Below are positions 23,901 through 36,705 of a stretch of DNA of 64,000 nucleotides, piece after piece. The DNA is taken from contig NW_024104444.1 of NCBI RefSeq assembly GCF_003945595.2, positions 1-64,000 of the forward strand, given 5' to 3'. Made by a program: the position numbers and the translations under genes. Position 1 is the stretch's first letter; each line of letters begins with the position of its first letter. This DNA is from Pipra filicauda. Its lineage: Eukaryota > Chordata > Aves > Passeriformes > Pipridae. The notes beneath the pieces were generated by a model. That model did no database searches and had not been told where the DNA came from. It worked only from the letters and a program-made list of their open reading frames with translations.

Positions 23901-26900
23901 GTCTACCTGAGCCATCCATTGGGCGATAACAACTGGATAGTAAATTGACCTCTCTTAAATTTAGAAATTAAAAAAAAAAGGGAGTAGTCTAAAACCCAAT
24001 AACGACATTCCGAATGGAAGAACAGGATCGACACATCAAGCTGATTGCTCCTTTCAACAATGGAGTTTAGTTCCCATATGACAGAATTTATATGACATGA
24101 TGCTTGCACAGCGTGCAGTTTCCTAACCCTCTGCCAGACAGATATTTCTGTTTCCAGTTATGTTTTGAAACAGTATTTCCCTCTCCTCCTGAAAAGGATT
24201 GCAGTTCTGCATATACACAGTCATACAAACTATGATGTACAGAAAATTGCCCTTGTGATTGGGAGACAAGCAGCAGGAATTCACCCAGGAAGTGCAAGTC
24301 CAAGTCACTACAAAGGGACAGAGAAGAGATTGCAGAGATGGTAGTGGTGGGGGACATTGGCTGAAGTGATGTTTACCATTATTATCTTCTCTGCTCATGA
24401 GTCTTAACACTGCAAGGATAAAAATGCAAGTTATGGCTGGTCCTTTGAATGGCTGTTGAAAGAAAAGCAACCTCTTTATTAAAGACATTATAGTCCTATT
24501 AAAGTATAAATACCTCACTTTTTCAGATGCTAGAAATTAAATAGCCTGAAATGTAGGCAGAAATTACATTTGATGTCTTGAATATTGGAAGCATTGATAA
24601 AATATATTGGTTAGATGACTGGAGGAGAAAATAGATGTATCAGAGGATTGTCAAAACAGCTTGGAAACAATCTTGCTATTAGCAAGGAGGAAAGAAGCAG
24701 TGATAAAATTGGGAAGCCAATTAGCCAGGAAAAGGGCACAAAAATGCTACAGGAGAAGGAAAGGATAAGCAGGGAGAAAAAAAGCAGTATTACAGCAACA
24801 TCAAAGGTAATTCTGCCATGAAATACCTAATCAAATCCCATGGGTTCTCCTGTGGAACCTGAGGGGGACCTGTCAGAGGTGAATGGAGTCAGTGGAGGCT
24901 TTAGCACAACTCAGCTGTGCCTCTTCTCTCTGCGGGTGATTTCATCTGAGATGCCAGGCTGGTGGAGGAGCTACAGGTATGAATATGGTTCTGCTGATGC
25001 TACTACAGGGCACTTACTTTCAGTGGAGGGACAGGACAGGCAGCTGGGGAGGAAAAGGGAGAGAAACTGAGAGAGATGTTAAAACTCTGGAGCAAGATGC
25101 CTTAAAGGTTAGCCAGGAGCATCTCTGATGATCACACCAGAACTCGGGGAGCTGGAGCATTGCCATGAGAACAAGGGAGAAAAAGGATTTTAGAAGCTCC
25201 ACAGAGGGTGAAGTAAACAAGCAGTCAGCTATGACAGAGAGATGAAGCAATGAAGAGGCATAATAATATATAATGCTATTTCAAAACAACAGATGGGAAT
25301 AGGGAATTGATAGTGAAGCGATTAATACTAGCAATGAAAGAACTAAACACCTTTAAAATGCACAGTATTTAATAAGAGTCAAGACAAAGACTCACAGCAA
25401 TCCATAAATTAACAAAGAATAACATATACAGTGGCAAAAAGGAAGAAAGAGCAAAATGAACCCTAATATAAGCCAAGTGCCTGCTGATGGGAAGGATGAT
25501 GCCTTCAAGGGGTAAGGAAGGGGTAAGACTAAGCCTCAGGGTAAGACTTATAAGTGCAGTATGAGAGCCATGTCTCCCAACCTGGTCAGCAGCTGGGAAG
25601 TCCCTGTAAGGCCATGGTAAAGAGAGAACAACTTTCACTGCTACGCTGGTTGCACCGAGGCTCCCCGAGCAGCTGTGGCTCTCCAGACCTGCAGGAACAC
25701 CCTCAGATATAGGCTTGTATTAGCTACATGAGACCTGCTCTATGCCAGAGCATTGCCAGTGCATTCCTCTGAGCTCTCTCTCATCTGGGAGTTGTTGGGT
25801 GTGCTCAGGTCCCACAAAACTGGCATCCCACCCTTGCCCCACCAAAACAACATGCACCAGGGACAGGGCCCCTTGGGCCAAGTTTTGGGTTTCGCTGTTC
25901 GTCCTGACGTTATAAACCGCACATACAAACTCACTGATTCCATACACAAATTAACCCACAAGTGTGCAGCTTTATATAAGTCAATACTTGTTAACCCAAT
26001 CTATATAACTATGAGGCAGTTGACTGAAGGGAAGTAAGTGTGAAAGCAAGAGAGGCCTGAAGTTGCACATTTCTCCTGGTGAAGCTGTGGTTATATTACC
26101 AGTATCGCTCATTTTGGAAAACTGACTACAGAAAATCAGCATAATTTCTAGCTGAGGTTTAGCAAAGAAATCTGGGCAAAGATGCAGAAGATTAGAAGTT
26201 AGATAATGACAGTGTCTTCTTAGAAAGCCCAAGGATAAAGGGTACTCCTCACAAGCAAATTAAGGATTTGAAGCTACCACTTCTCAGCTGAGCTACAGTA
26301 ACTGCCCTTTTATTTCCCAGGCAATCTTAAATGCAAAGAAAAAAGATTAATGTAAACCACCAATTTCAGCTAGTGTAAATTTTAACTGGTTGAATATGCC
26401 CGGACTGGGACACCTGGGGACCAGGTTGCTAAACTGAGGTGTTTCCCAGCAGGCAAGGAGGAAGACAGGTTTTGTCAGATTTCTTCTGGTTTTCTATTTT
26501 GATTGTTGTTTCCAGTTATACAGTAAATTCCTCATCAGGTTGCCAAAATTTTCAGTATGACAAGAGTCGTTTTGTGTGGGTTTGCTTGTTGGATATCCTT
26601 TTAAATTGCTGTAATGAAACCATTTGAGAAAACAATAGGGAGAAATTAAAGATATGTATTTAAAACAGAATTAAAAATGAAAGGAACAGATGTGTACCAT
26701 GCATGACATAGGAACTTTCAAGTGCAAAGGAAATGCATATATTACAGTGAAAGGCTAAGTAGTACATATACATCAGCATTTTCCATTCCTTTTTTCTTTA
26801 GACACGTGTTTTAGATATACATAAATTATTTTTCCTTTTGTTTTATTCCTTTTTTAAAATCAGAATATTCAAACATCCTCTTTAAGAACCAGAAGAGGAT

Positions 26901-28748
26901 GAAAGATTGCATTTGGCAGGTCTCTTTTGTGCTATAATTTGTTTCTTTGTGGAAATGCAGCAAAGGGTGACTTTTATTATGTGTTAGGTAAGAATCTGCA
27001 TAGAGCAACTTCCAGCTGTTGACCATGCGATTAGGCCGTTAAAGTGCAAAAATTGCTGTTTACAAATACCCATAATTACTATAATTTTCATGCAAAATCT
27101 ACACTCACCTAAAACCAGACCACATGCCAGTTCTTTCCTGGCCAAAATGGCTATTTCTTCTTTCTGTCTTCGAGTCTCAGTCACATATTGAAAAAAAATA
27201 TCTGCAGAATAGAATATATTTTGACTGCAGAAATAGATTTTGCATGAATAGACTCCTGAGGCATCCAACAGTTTCAATAATGTTTTCTATTCCAGGGGAG
27301 CAAAAAATATTTTTCCTTGATAGCATTTATTTTATATTCACTGCACTGGAATTACTTTTTCAAAATTCTGCCAGCGAAGACTTATCGTATGTGGGTGCCA
27401 TTGCTGTAACATAAAGATAAGGATGGAGGCTTATTCCACTCATAAGCTCATGAGTCTGTAAATTGGAACTATCCTTCATAGTACAATGCATTTTACCAGC
27501 CCAAATATTTTTCTCTAAGACAAGACAGGAGTTTTTACTTGGAAGTATTTTCTTTCAGTGACTCAAGGAAGCATATTCATGAACTACTTATGAAAAGAAA
27601 TACACAAACAATGGGACACCACTGGTTTCTCTGGACAGGCAAAGAGTCCACATTATTTCAGCAGCTTCAGAATCAGTCGTTGGAGCAGCTGCCCTAAAAA
27701 GGAAAAATGTTGTCTGGAGAGCAGCAGATAAGGTAAGATAGACCCAAGGACCTCAGAGGACAGAGCGGCATCCTAATTTGATGATCCAGGTGCAAATAAA
27801 TGGCTCCACTCATTTCGAAGATAGAACAGGTGACATATCTAGATCTGAATTTGGATTAAATCGTCAGAAATGTTCAGGCCTGTGATTTTGTTGCTGGCCA
27901 AATGACTACGATTATTACAACCAAATGTGACAATACAATGACATTTTACCTAAGGGCAGGCACGCAGGGGAGATTAAAATAAGAACTGACTCAAGCCTTC
28001 ACCAGGAAATTGAATCTAACCCTTTTTGAAGTTAAACATTTTGATATAAAATTTTTCATCATATGGCTGACCTGCATAAAACGACTGAATTCCCGGTGCA
28101 CTGAAAATGCTTTGTGTGCTACAGTTAAATAGTTCCAGAGATCGGAACCAGATTAACTTTGAAATTTCCATCCTGCCCTCACAAACAGCAGTTCAACTCC
28201 TCTCATGGCAGCAGAAGTTTGCTGTCAGCCTGCAATATTTTGATCATGGTCCTGCCTGGACCTACTAGGAGAAGAAATAATGATACAGTGGCAAGAGCCC
28301 TAGTGCTTGGCCAATGCTGGATTCCTGTCCAACGCCATTAGTGATGAGGCTCAAACAATAGCAACCGCGCTGGGGAATTGAAGGGAAGAAAAGGCTGGTG
28401 ATGTCAAGACCCGTCTGGTTCTCTTCAAGCCATTGTGCTGCGTGTTGCAATATTAAACCTCTCCTACATTATGGGCTAAATTATGGGCTTCTCAGAAGTC
28501 TTTGACCAGTGAAGGACAACACATTGTTCCACAAAATTCTGGCCAAAAAGGAACTGTAAATTGTCCAGTTTGATCTCTCATTTAATCATTAAGAAGCTGC
28601 CACAGTTCATCCATGCAGTCTTGCATTGTCCCAAAGATGTTAGATGGACAAAAATATCTCAACTTTTTGGAGTCTCACTACCAGCAGAGCATGAAGCCTC
28701 TGCAGCTGCTGGGCCAGCCCATCTGTACTGGAGGGAAATGTCCTGCTG
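23901..28748. other. Unassigned noncoding DNA
   Basis: About 4.8 kb with no feature I can name. Between 25340 and 26040 the sequence is more GC-rich and includes TATA-like CTTTATATAAG. I considered an LTR but found no paired terminal repeat or primer-binding site. Open frames of up to 131 codons (24123-24518 minus) have no recognised domain. Confidence 0.4.
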
Positions 28749-29225
28749 ATGAGTCTCATCAATCTGTGGGTGAGCTCTCTTAAAACTGGAGGTGCATCCA
28801 AGCCTCCTCTTTTTCCTGTGGGCTCTTGCACCAGCTCACTTGGTGTGTCCCTGTGTCCACAACTTAGCAGTCTGTGTTCTGAGGCAGATCAGAGGTGTTC
28901 CCTGTCTAGTCCTGTAACATCCTGCCATGTACAGCTCAGCCCTTGTATGGCCCTACAACAAACAGCTATCAGACCCCAGGAGGACACAGCAGTATTTGCC
29001 TTCCCAAAAGGCCTGCCATTAAATCATGCATCTGTTACCCCTCTTTATAAAAGGTGCATTGCTACTTCTACAGGCCTCAATGTAGAATTAAGTCCTGTTG
29101 TTGTAGGTCTGGATCATCAAACCACCAGATCAGCCCAAAGAGCTTTCAGCAGACATACAAGATGGAGAGATGATAAACCAGTGGGGGAAGCCCAAGGTCA
29201 TGGATAGATGATGATGATAGGTGTG
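28749..29225 (+). other. Unidentified 152-codon ORF ending in a GAT repeat; possible RTE-like tail
   Basis: The open frame 28749-29207 ends FSRHTRWRDD followed by KPVGEAQGHG and a stop, then (GAT)4 at 29207-29218. The TRWRDD motif recalls the C-terminal '..RW.DD..' segment seen in some RTE-type LINE proteins, and trinucleotide GAT/TGA tails are common at RTE 3' ends. The upstream part of the frame does not resemble an RTE protein. The ORF may be a chance frame, a nonautonomous element or unrelated. I do not claim a function. Confidence 0.25.
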
Positions 29226-30008
29226 ATAAGTAGCTGTAACAACACACAAACTATCATGCCACTGCCCTTTGTTAGCTCAGATTTGAACCCTTGGGCTTTG
29301 CCAATTATAATGGCACAGTAAAAATTAAAAGGGAAGATTACCCACAAAAAAAAATGCTGTTAACCATTTCATCTCTACAGCCACAGTGCATATTTTGTGC
29401 TTTACTCTAATTGTTCAATAGAGGTTCTGTTAAAGTCAATGAAAAGTCAGGGTATCCCTCATGGATTATGCTGTAGCAAAGTAGTTTAAATTTAATCTAG
29501 GGTCGGATTTAACACATTTAAAAGAGAGCAAATTCACTGTTCAGTCTAACAGTCCAGTCAATACTTGAAGCTGATGGTTCTTACTCTGGTACTGTGTTTT
29601 TATATTCTAACAGAAGGTAGAAATGATGTCCATGATCATCCCGTCATTAGTTGTTTTTTCCCAAACACAAAAGAAAGCCAGATGCCCTGTGCTCAAAGAA
29701 CAGCCATGGGACTTTGATGCTCCTTTGAAATTCCCATATATGTTCAGCAAAAGGTAGAAAAACACACCAGAAACACAATTTGTGGAATATTATATTTGAA
29801 CACAGAATTGGAAGAGCTATTCCCTGGCAACAGTGACCAGCTCCAGAACACTGTCTGGTGATTCAATAAACAAACCAGTTCAACTCCATTTTCAGAATAC
29901 CTTTTGCTTCCACTGACCTAACTGCAAGGTCATTTCTGAATCTCACTGCTCTGCTGTTTATTTAAGATGCACTCAATTTCCAGCATGAACTGATTCAAGG
30001 CAAATTTA

Positions 30009-30018
30009 ATGTCCATGT
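30009..30018. repeat. Target-site duplication, left copy (RTE copy 2)
   Basis: ATGTCCATGT on the plus strand, matching ATGTCTATGT at 30573-30582 with one mismatch. The two flank the RTE fragment exactly where similarity to the larger copy begins and ends. Because the element's own tail can contain ATG repeats, part of this match could belong to the tail. Confidence 0.6.
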
Positions 30019-30572
30019 CCATGGCTAGGCTTCGCGAACGAAGATTTGGGAAGGTTCTATCCACAATTGTTACAGGCACACTGGTGGCTAAAAAGGACAA
30101 TACGAGATAGGCACGTCCAGTTGCAAAAGGCACAACAGAAAGACTCCTTAGGTGGTATATTCTGCAAGATACGGTTCATTCTGCGTTGCCTTTTCTCCTC
30201 AAGAGTGATCCTGCGTGCTTTCTCAAAGGAGACAGCTGCGTTATAGATGGTGTGTCTCCAGGCCTCCCGATTGGAGGCCAGAGTAGACCAGTTATGGTGA
30301 TCAATATGGCCAAGGCTGAGATGTTGTTTCATGGAGTCCTTGTATCTTTTCTTCGAGGCTCCTCTCTTGCGGCAGCCGGTGGCAAGTTCACCATAAAGCA
30401 GGATCTTAGGGTGGCGGTGGTCCTTCATCCTGGAGACGTGCCCTGCCCATCGCAGCTGTGTTCTCAGCAACATGGCCTCAATACTTGTGACTGCTGCTTG
30501 TTCTAGAACAGATGTGTTGGTCACAAAATCTGACCAATGGATGTTTAAGATTGTACGGAGGCAGCGTTGATG
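30019..30572 (-). mobile_element. AviRTE-like LINE, 5'-truncated copy 2
   Basis: Read on the minus strand, this ~554-bp segment aligns base for base with the 3' end of the larger RTE copy at 53983-56701. Shared text includes GCGTTATAGATGGTGTGTCT on the plus strand, with roughly 10% mismatch by eye. It keeps only the ORF2 C-terminus and a short 3' end finishing GCCTAGCCATGG. Similarity stops at GCAGCGTTGATG (5' truncation). RTE LINEs usually insert as 5'-truncated copies with target-site duplications, and both are seen here. The copy lies on the same strand as copy 1, about 24 kb away. Confidence 0.9.
30057..30524 (-). pseudogene. RTE ORF2 C-terminal fragment (copy 2)
   Basis: A 155-codon open frame covers the post-RT region of an RTE ORF2 protein. 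It starts near TNTSVLEQAAVTSIEAMLLR, continues with RWAGHVSRMKDHRHPKILLY and GASKKRYKDSMKQHL, and ends in a CCHC-type zinc finger, C-A-F-C-x12-H-x3-C. Unlike copy 1 it has no frameshift at the HRHPK position, so it shows what the element looked like before the 2-bp loss there. Substitutions such as W for R and C for R in the finger fit CpG decay. There is no endonuclease or RT domain. Confidence 0.85.
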
Positions 30573-30582
30573 ATGTCTATGT
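30573..30582. repeat. Target-site duplication, right copy (RTE copy 2)
   Basis: ATGTCTATGT, a 9/10 match to 30009-30018, immediately outside the 5'-truncation point of RTE copy 2. Confidence 0.6.
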
Positions 30583-33439
30583 ACTCTTACGTGAATTTTG
30601 CTGTTTTGCTGTCATGAGTCTCCAGTTTTATGGTGCTGAGCACCCACTACCTCTAAGAATGAATGACCCTGATGTGAATACACTGTAATGCAGAAACAAC
30701 CTTCCCTTTAACAGTGATCAGCAGAAAAGGTGTCAGGGAGGGAGCAGAAATTGGTGGGAACTGGTCAGAAATTGGAAAGAGTCCTCGGGGTTTCCCTGAG
30801 AAGGAAGAATTTGGGCACAGTGGGAATGGATCCATTAATATCTCTCTTTCTCTTTCAAGACCCCTGCCCCCAGAAACAGTTGAGGAATCCTGCTTCTTCA
30901 TCCTCCCCATCTTCTTCCACTCATTTGCACCTTGCCTTCACCTGTGAAGACCCTGCTAAGAGCTGGTGCGTGGCTGGAGTTTTGCTCCTGCTGCAAACCA
31001 GTCACTGCTTCCTTAGGCAAGGATGCAGCCGAACGCCCTAGGCCTGTGCCTGAAGATTGTTCAGGCTTCTGCCATCTGCTTCTGTTTTTCCAGACAAAAT
31101 ATGCTGTTCTGGGGTTTCCCATAAAAGGATAGGCTCCCCACCCCCCCGCCTCCGGTCATTCTGGCAGATCTTTTTCCTCTGGTTCCAACTCCACATTGCT
31201 TCTCCTTACATGAATTTCCGAGAGCTTCTCCATGCCCGGAGCAGGGGCATGCCTGATATGCCCTGAAACCATCTTCAGTTTCTCACCAGCCCCACCACAC
31301 TGGTGAGATGTACCGCGTCCAGGCAGACGTGTCCCCTCTGCCCGTGCTCTGAGCTACACTTGCTGTGATCCAGAAGCTGTTTGACGGCATCAGTGTTATA
31401 GTATTCCTGAATTAACGCACTCTGCCTCCCAGTGGGCCTTATTAGCTCAGGCACAGACCTCACTAACACAGCTGTATGGTTTCTGTCCCAGAGAAGGTTT
31501 GTATCTGGCCAGTTTGCAGTATCCATCCATCTGCCCCCTCCATATAGATACAACATAGTACTCCTGTGATTAGAGAGGATACCTTGTGTCTTGCCTTTTC
31601 AACACTCCAGCTGATTATTTTTATCTTATAGAAAAAGTGGGTACTGTCAGAGCCTGAGGCGTATGACCCTGTGTACCACAAATGTAGTAGGCATGTACTA
31701 TACACCAGAGAAGAACTCTACCTCACCTTAATGTTTGACTCTACTTGTATATCACTCTTTCAGCAGCTACACTGTTAGTCAGACAAGAAATTAGGTTTTT
31801 TGTGGTTTTTTTTTCAGAACACCCTGCCATTCATTTAAATCTATCCTCAAAAACCATCTGAGAATTGCCATGTGGGATGCAGACACTTCCCCACAATCTC
31901 ATGGCAGTAGGGCTGCTAACTCCAAGGTATGAACTACACATAACTGCACAACAAAAGCTCAAAGGTTAATGCCATAGCCTGGAAATCATGCCAGGTATTT
32001 CAAATCTCAGCCCCAACAGATCCTGCTTCACAGCCTTAGAGCTGTGTGTTCAGCACAGACAGAAAATACCTGTGCTCTTGATGTGCATACCTTTGCTGTG
32101 ATTGTGCCTGCACTTAGCATTTCTGTGTCATTTGAGTTAACGTTACCTGGGTTCAGGTTCTCCCTCCTCCTACTTATATATGGTCTAAGTGGCTGAAAAT
32201 ATCCATGAAATGCAGATACACCTCTTCATTTAAAACCACAACCTTTCTAAGGATTACAATAATACCCAGGGTACTGTGGACACCTGAGACATCTTCGGTC
32301 CTAAGCAGTACAGCCTGAAGAGCTCACCAGTCAATAAAATAAAATACCCATTCTTTTTAATTAACATATGAAATAAACACAATCTGTGACACCTAGTGTG
32401 CAGCAGCAATTAAGAGGCATTGCTTAGTTAAACCTCCTAATACCTCATTTAAATATGCAATTAAGGGATAATTGCCTTCAATCAATAAAAAATTGAAATA
32501 TTTTGCAGGGACCTCAATTATTTTTTGTGAAGCTTTCTACTTTGTGCTTGGTCTGGGCTAAGTCTCCAAGTCTTATACCACTTGTTAAAGAAACATTATT
32601 CTTTTCAGCATTGCACTAATTTATGGCTTTTATTGCATCCTATCAGCATCATATGATCCCTATGTTAACACTAGGCTCATGTAAAACATTTATTTTTGTG
32701 TTATCAATGATTTCCATTTGCTTGTATCTATCCATTTTATGTTCTCTTTGGATCATGTCCCTTTTCTGGTCCACACGGACCAAAAGCATCTCTTTGCATA
32801 GGTCTTTAGACACAGAGCTTCCTCACAGACACCTTAACAAGTCTTTTGTAATGCAATTGTCTTCCCACTTTATAATATCTGCTTGCAAACAAGCAGTACT
32901 TCATTTGTGCACAAGTGCTAACAATTCAAACCATACATCCAGCCCCCCTCCCTGCCTATGCACAAATCAATCCGTAGTAAAATGAGACACCTATGAATCA
33001 AACAAGGAACAAAGTCAACCATTGCTTTCCCTCTCAAGGCACTAAATTAGCAATGCAAATATATATGCTCATCTAAGAGGTCTTTGAGTGCACTCCATCA
33101 TGGCACCTTACACTGTCATCAGCCACAGAACAATCAGAATATTGGGAGAAATATTTTCATGCTCAATAATTAAATTATGTGGTTAAAGAGGTAAGACTTG
33201 TGAAAGTAAGTGAGGTGGGGGAAAAAAAAGCAGGTGATGAATTCTGACAGGCATTTACAGGCTTCTAATGAACACCCAAGAAAGCAGCATACTATATTGA
33301 CAGGGAAACCTTGGTGCAGGCTAGGATTCCTGTTAGGAACCACCACAGCTAGGTGGTTAGAGCACTACCACCACATTATCTGAACTTGTTGTGGCAATCA
33401 CTGCTCAAATCAAAACTCCCATCTGGATTATTCCCATCA
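30583..33439. other. Unassigned noncoding DNA
   Basis: A GC-richer patch at 30.9-31.6 kb retains several CpGs and holds overlapping open frames (93 codons at 31275-31556 minus; 103 codons at 30730-31041 plus). None is recognised. An AT-rich segment at 32410-32540 is full of AATTA/TTAAAT motifs and could be a conserved noncoding element. Confidence 0.4.
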
Positions 33440-33560
33440 CGGAGGAAGACCAGTGAGGAAGTGCTGCTTGGATTTAAGAAACAAGGGTTCAAAACTGATC
33501 TATTGTGTGATTGCGGTTAAATCATTTCACTTCTTTGTGCCTCTTTGCCACCGTGCTAGT
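33440..33560 (+). mobile_element. MIR-type SINE fragment
   Basis: AACAAGGGTTCAAAACTGAT is followed by TATTGTGTGATTGCGGTTAA and CACTTCTTTGTGCCTCTT. This reproduces the MIR pattern 'gggttcaaatcc...gtgtgaccttgggcaagtca.ttaacctctctgtgcctc'. A tRNA-like GGTGGTTAGAGCAC lies upstream at 33350-33364 and may be part of the head. Old and inactive. Confidence 0.55.
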
Positions 33561-36500
33561 TCTTTGGGTCTGAAAGACTTGCTGAGCTGGCGTCAAGCAA
33601 GGGTCACATCCTTGTTACAGTTTTTCACTTATCTAAGTGATGAAACCAAGCCTGGACTTAAGACACGGCCTTAATTAACAAAAGATACCAAATAAAACAA
33701 AACTAGATGCTGCTGCAGTCACTGTAAGGTGCACACATTCTCTGTTGTAAATGTTTGGCGTTCAGAGGTTTAGGAATTGCAATTATGATATCAGTATGGC
33801 CTGTATGGGTGCCACCTCCAGATAAAAATATAAACCTAATGTAAACCCAAGAGCACAGATGAAGTTTTTTACCTGTTTTTTGATACACAGTCTTGCTCAA
33901 GTGTTACATTGGTTTGTGTTTCCTTTCCTCTTGCTCCCTTCATTATAATATGCTATTACTGAGAATTTCAGTGATATCTACACACTGTACTGAAATACAT
34001 ACATGATAAGTTCAGAAATCATGTATATAAACATAAAGATGATGTAAATGCCGTAGTTAGGAAGGAGAGGAAAAGAAGATATTTTTGAGTTCATAGTGCT
34101 TTGTAGTGTGGTTCTTCTTAATGTGCTATCCATTTTCTCATCCAGCTCCTGAAAGATCACAGGTTGTGAGCTTTTTTTATTTATGTAAACATGTTAAAAT
34201 TTCTAATAGTCATTAATATGTGTCTGCAGCCATAAATCTTTATAAAAAGAAACCTTTATCAAGAGATGCTTCCAAATAGCATGTTTAAACCAAGCAGAAA
34301 TCTTCACTAAATATTAGACAAGAACTAAATGTTAAGATGCATACAACATTTGCCCTTTCTCTGACCTGTTCTTTTCTTTGTATTTTCCAGTTGGTTGTGT
34401 GTACGTTTACCGTAAACTTCAGAAAAGCTTTTCAAGAGCCCTGGAAGAAGATTCCTGAGTGCAGCTTGGGATTGCTGCTTCCCTACATGGGTTCATTCAT
34501 CTGTCTCAGCCTGGACATGGGGGAAATGGGAGGGTTCAGTCCATTCAAGTTCAGACCCTTGCTGTTTAGGCTGGAATGGGATTCTAATGAACTATACTTA
34601 TCTTTTGTGATTTCAGATATGGACACATGCTTACAATAAACTGAAGAGGTATCTCTGTTCTCTGTGAGTGTAACACTCATATACCAAGCAGCACTGAAGA
34701 ACCATCGTATGGTTGCAGCTTCTACCCACCTCTATCCCAGGTTTAACCCAGACCAAGCTTGAGCAGGATGGATCATCATCCAGTTACAAATTAAGAGAGT
34801 TGAGATAGTCATTCGAGGCAGCAATGAAGCCATATGTAATCACTGCAGTTACTTTATTATTATCAATTTAGAGGCAACCAAGTCCTGAAGAATCTCATTC
34901 ATTTCATTATAAGGTCACAGAGTAAAAAATCAGCTCTCATTTATACCTGTCAACCCCAGTGAAAGGAGTGGAGTGAACTGGGTATAACTGAGAGCAAAAT
35001 TAGCCTACAATGCATAAGTGCTATCCTGTGTTATTTGCACACATCTTTCCATGTGTGAATTGATACATCAGCTGGGTAAATGATGCATCAGTTGAGACTC
35101 AGACAGAAAGAGAACATGTGTATATTTCCTCTGCTAATTGCCATCAGTTTGCATCAAAAGTAAAATGACTGACCTGAAATCAAACCAGTTTTCAGGAATC
35201 AAGCTGCAAAATGTCATTATCCTGCTCATCTCTCCAGTAACTCTCCAGGAAGATGTAGTAGCCTCAGAAAAACTGTTTTCTATCTGGTTCTAAATTTTCA
35301 CAGAGAATCAAAACAAACAACATTCTGAGTATAGTAAGAATGTATTGCTTGATAATAAAAAAACTCACTATCACAATGGAATTCAAGTGTACTATCACTT
35401 CATTACAATACCAGCTTGGATTGTTACAACACTAGCCTCATGTTTCCAAGAGACACGGGACATGGGAAGTAGTTCCTGGTCCAGAAAGTCATCAGCCTTC
35501 CCTCAAGGATATATTACATCTGCCAGCCCTCATGAATGTCTTGGACACCATGGGGCATCACAAACAGCATTTGAAACTTCTAGTTAGGCAACTGAGTCAA
35601 GTCCTCATGATGAGACATATCTAAAGCAGTGTGCTGGAGAAATAGTAAAAATATGATATCTATTAAAGGTTGTTTTTATGGAAAAAAATAAGACTACATT
35701 AGGAACCTCAGGGCATATGGAGTGGGCTCATGGAAGGGTTTGAGTTATAGAATTGGTCTTTTGTTCAGGTCTGAAAGCATGGCTAGATTAGATGATTTAA
35801 TGCCATAAACCCTTTGGCAAGATCCATTAATCCGATGTCCTGGCCAAATTGTGTTTCTACTTTAATGCCAATATGTGCTCAAAATTATTTGAATTAATTG
35901 CTCTTCCTTTCTTAAACTGCTGTGTGCTATTTCTGCACTCTTTCAAGCACTTTTCTGTTACAACTTGAGGAATATGAGACTATTTTCCCGTGTCAATATT
36001 CTTACCATACCTCCTTCCATAGTAACTCAGCTTCTCCTTCCGAGCAAAACATGCTATGAGAGCGAGGATTTAAAATAGACTGAGGGGTACATCTTTTCCT
36101 TTTAAAGTACGTCACAACTCGTTTCTCAGTCTTACACCACTAATGGTACTAAAGCATAGGGATGGTGTTTTGTAGTTTGGATGTACAGAGCGATGCCTTT
36201 GAAGCACAGATAATCTGCTTTGGTCCCCAGCTATGATTAGGAAGCCTCGCGCATCCCTGGTGCATAGCACAGTGGCAGGAAATAGCTCCTAAAGGGCTGC
36301 AGATTTGCTGTTTAATTTTTTTAATTACTGCTTATTTAGGAAACATAAATACTTTTACAAATCATTACCATGTAAGTATGAAGCACGCACTATTTTTAAT
36401 TAAAAAATGAAGCTAGCACTATTTCACTTAAAGAAACATTGTGAAAGACACGAAGCCACTCTTTCATAAGGCCTTTGCAAGGACAAATACCTTCCTCACC

Positions 36501-36600
36501 TAGGATGCCTTCATTCAGGGGTTTTATTTGTCCTGACAGGCAATGCCATTTGCAGGTCAGGAAATCCTGAGTTGTGGTAAATGGTATATGAATCTAAAGC
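33561..36600. other. Unassigned noncoding DNA
   Basis: AT-rich. The segment 36290-36440, with repeated TTTAATTTTTTTAATTA and TTTTTAATTAAAAAATG motifs, has the look of a conserved noncoding element. That is only an impression from composition. Confidence 0.4.
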
Positions 36601-36705
36601 AAATTAGGGACACGGTTTAGTAGTGGACTTGGCAGTGCTGGGTTAATAGCTGGACTCAATGGTCTCAAAGGTTTTTTCCAAACTAAATTATTCTATGATT
36701 CTACT
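36601..36705 (+). mobile_element. CR1 3' tail fragment
   Basis: GACACGGTTTAGTAGTGGAC, TTGGCAGTGCTGGGTTAA and TCCAAACTAAATTATTCTAT then GATTCT match the avian CR1 3' UTR. That UTR reads '..ggtttagtggtggacttggcagtgctgggttaa..ttccaacctaaatgattctatgattct'. Only the last ~100 bp are present. The element belongs to a different CR1 subfamily from the one at 7141, whose 3' UTR differs. Confidence 0.85.

Noticed and set aside
25340..26040. A solo LTR of an endogenous retrovirus (TATA-like CTTTATATAAG, GC-richer body)
   Set aside because: No matching terminal repeat, no TG...CA ends with target duplication, no primer-binding site and no polyprotein fragment nearby.
30186..30506. A 106-codon ORF on the plus strand
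   Set aside because: Antisense shadow of the RTE C-terminal fragment. The same shadow occurs at 54153-54440 in the other copy, which explains the resemblance between the two predicted proteins.
31275..31556. A 93-codon minus-strand ORF in a CpG-retaining patch as a conserved exon
   Set aside because: No known motif, and clean splice sites could not be identified. The patch is only noted in the interval description.
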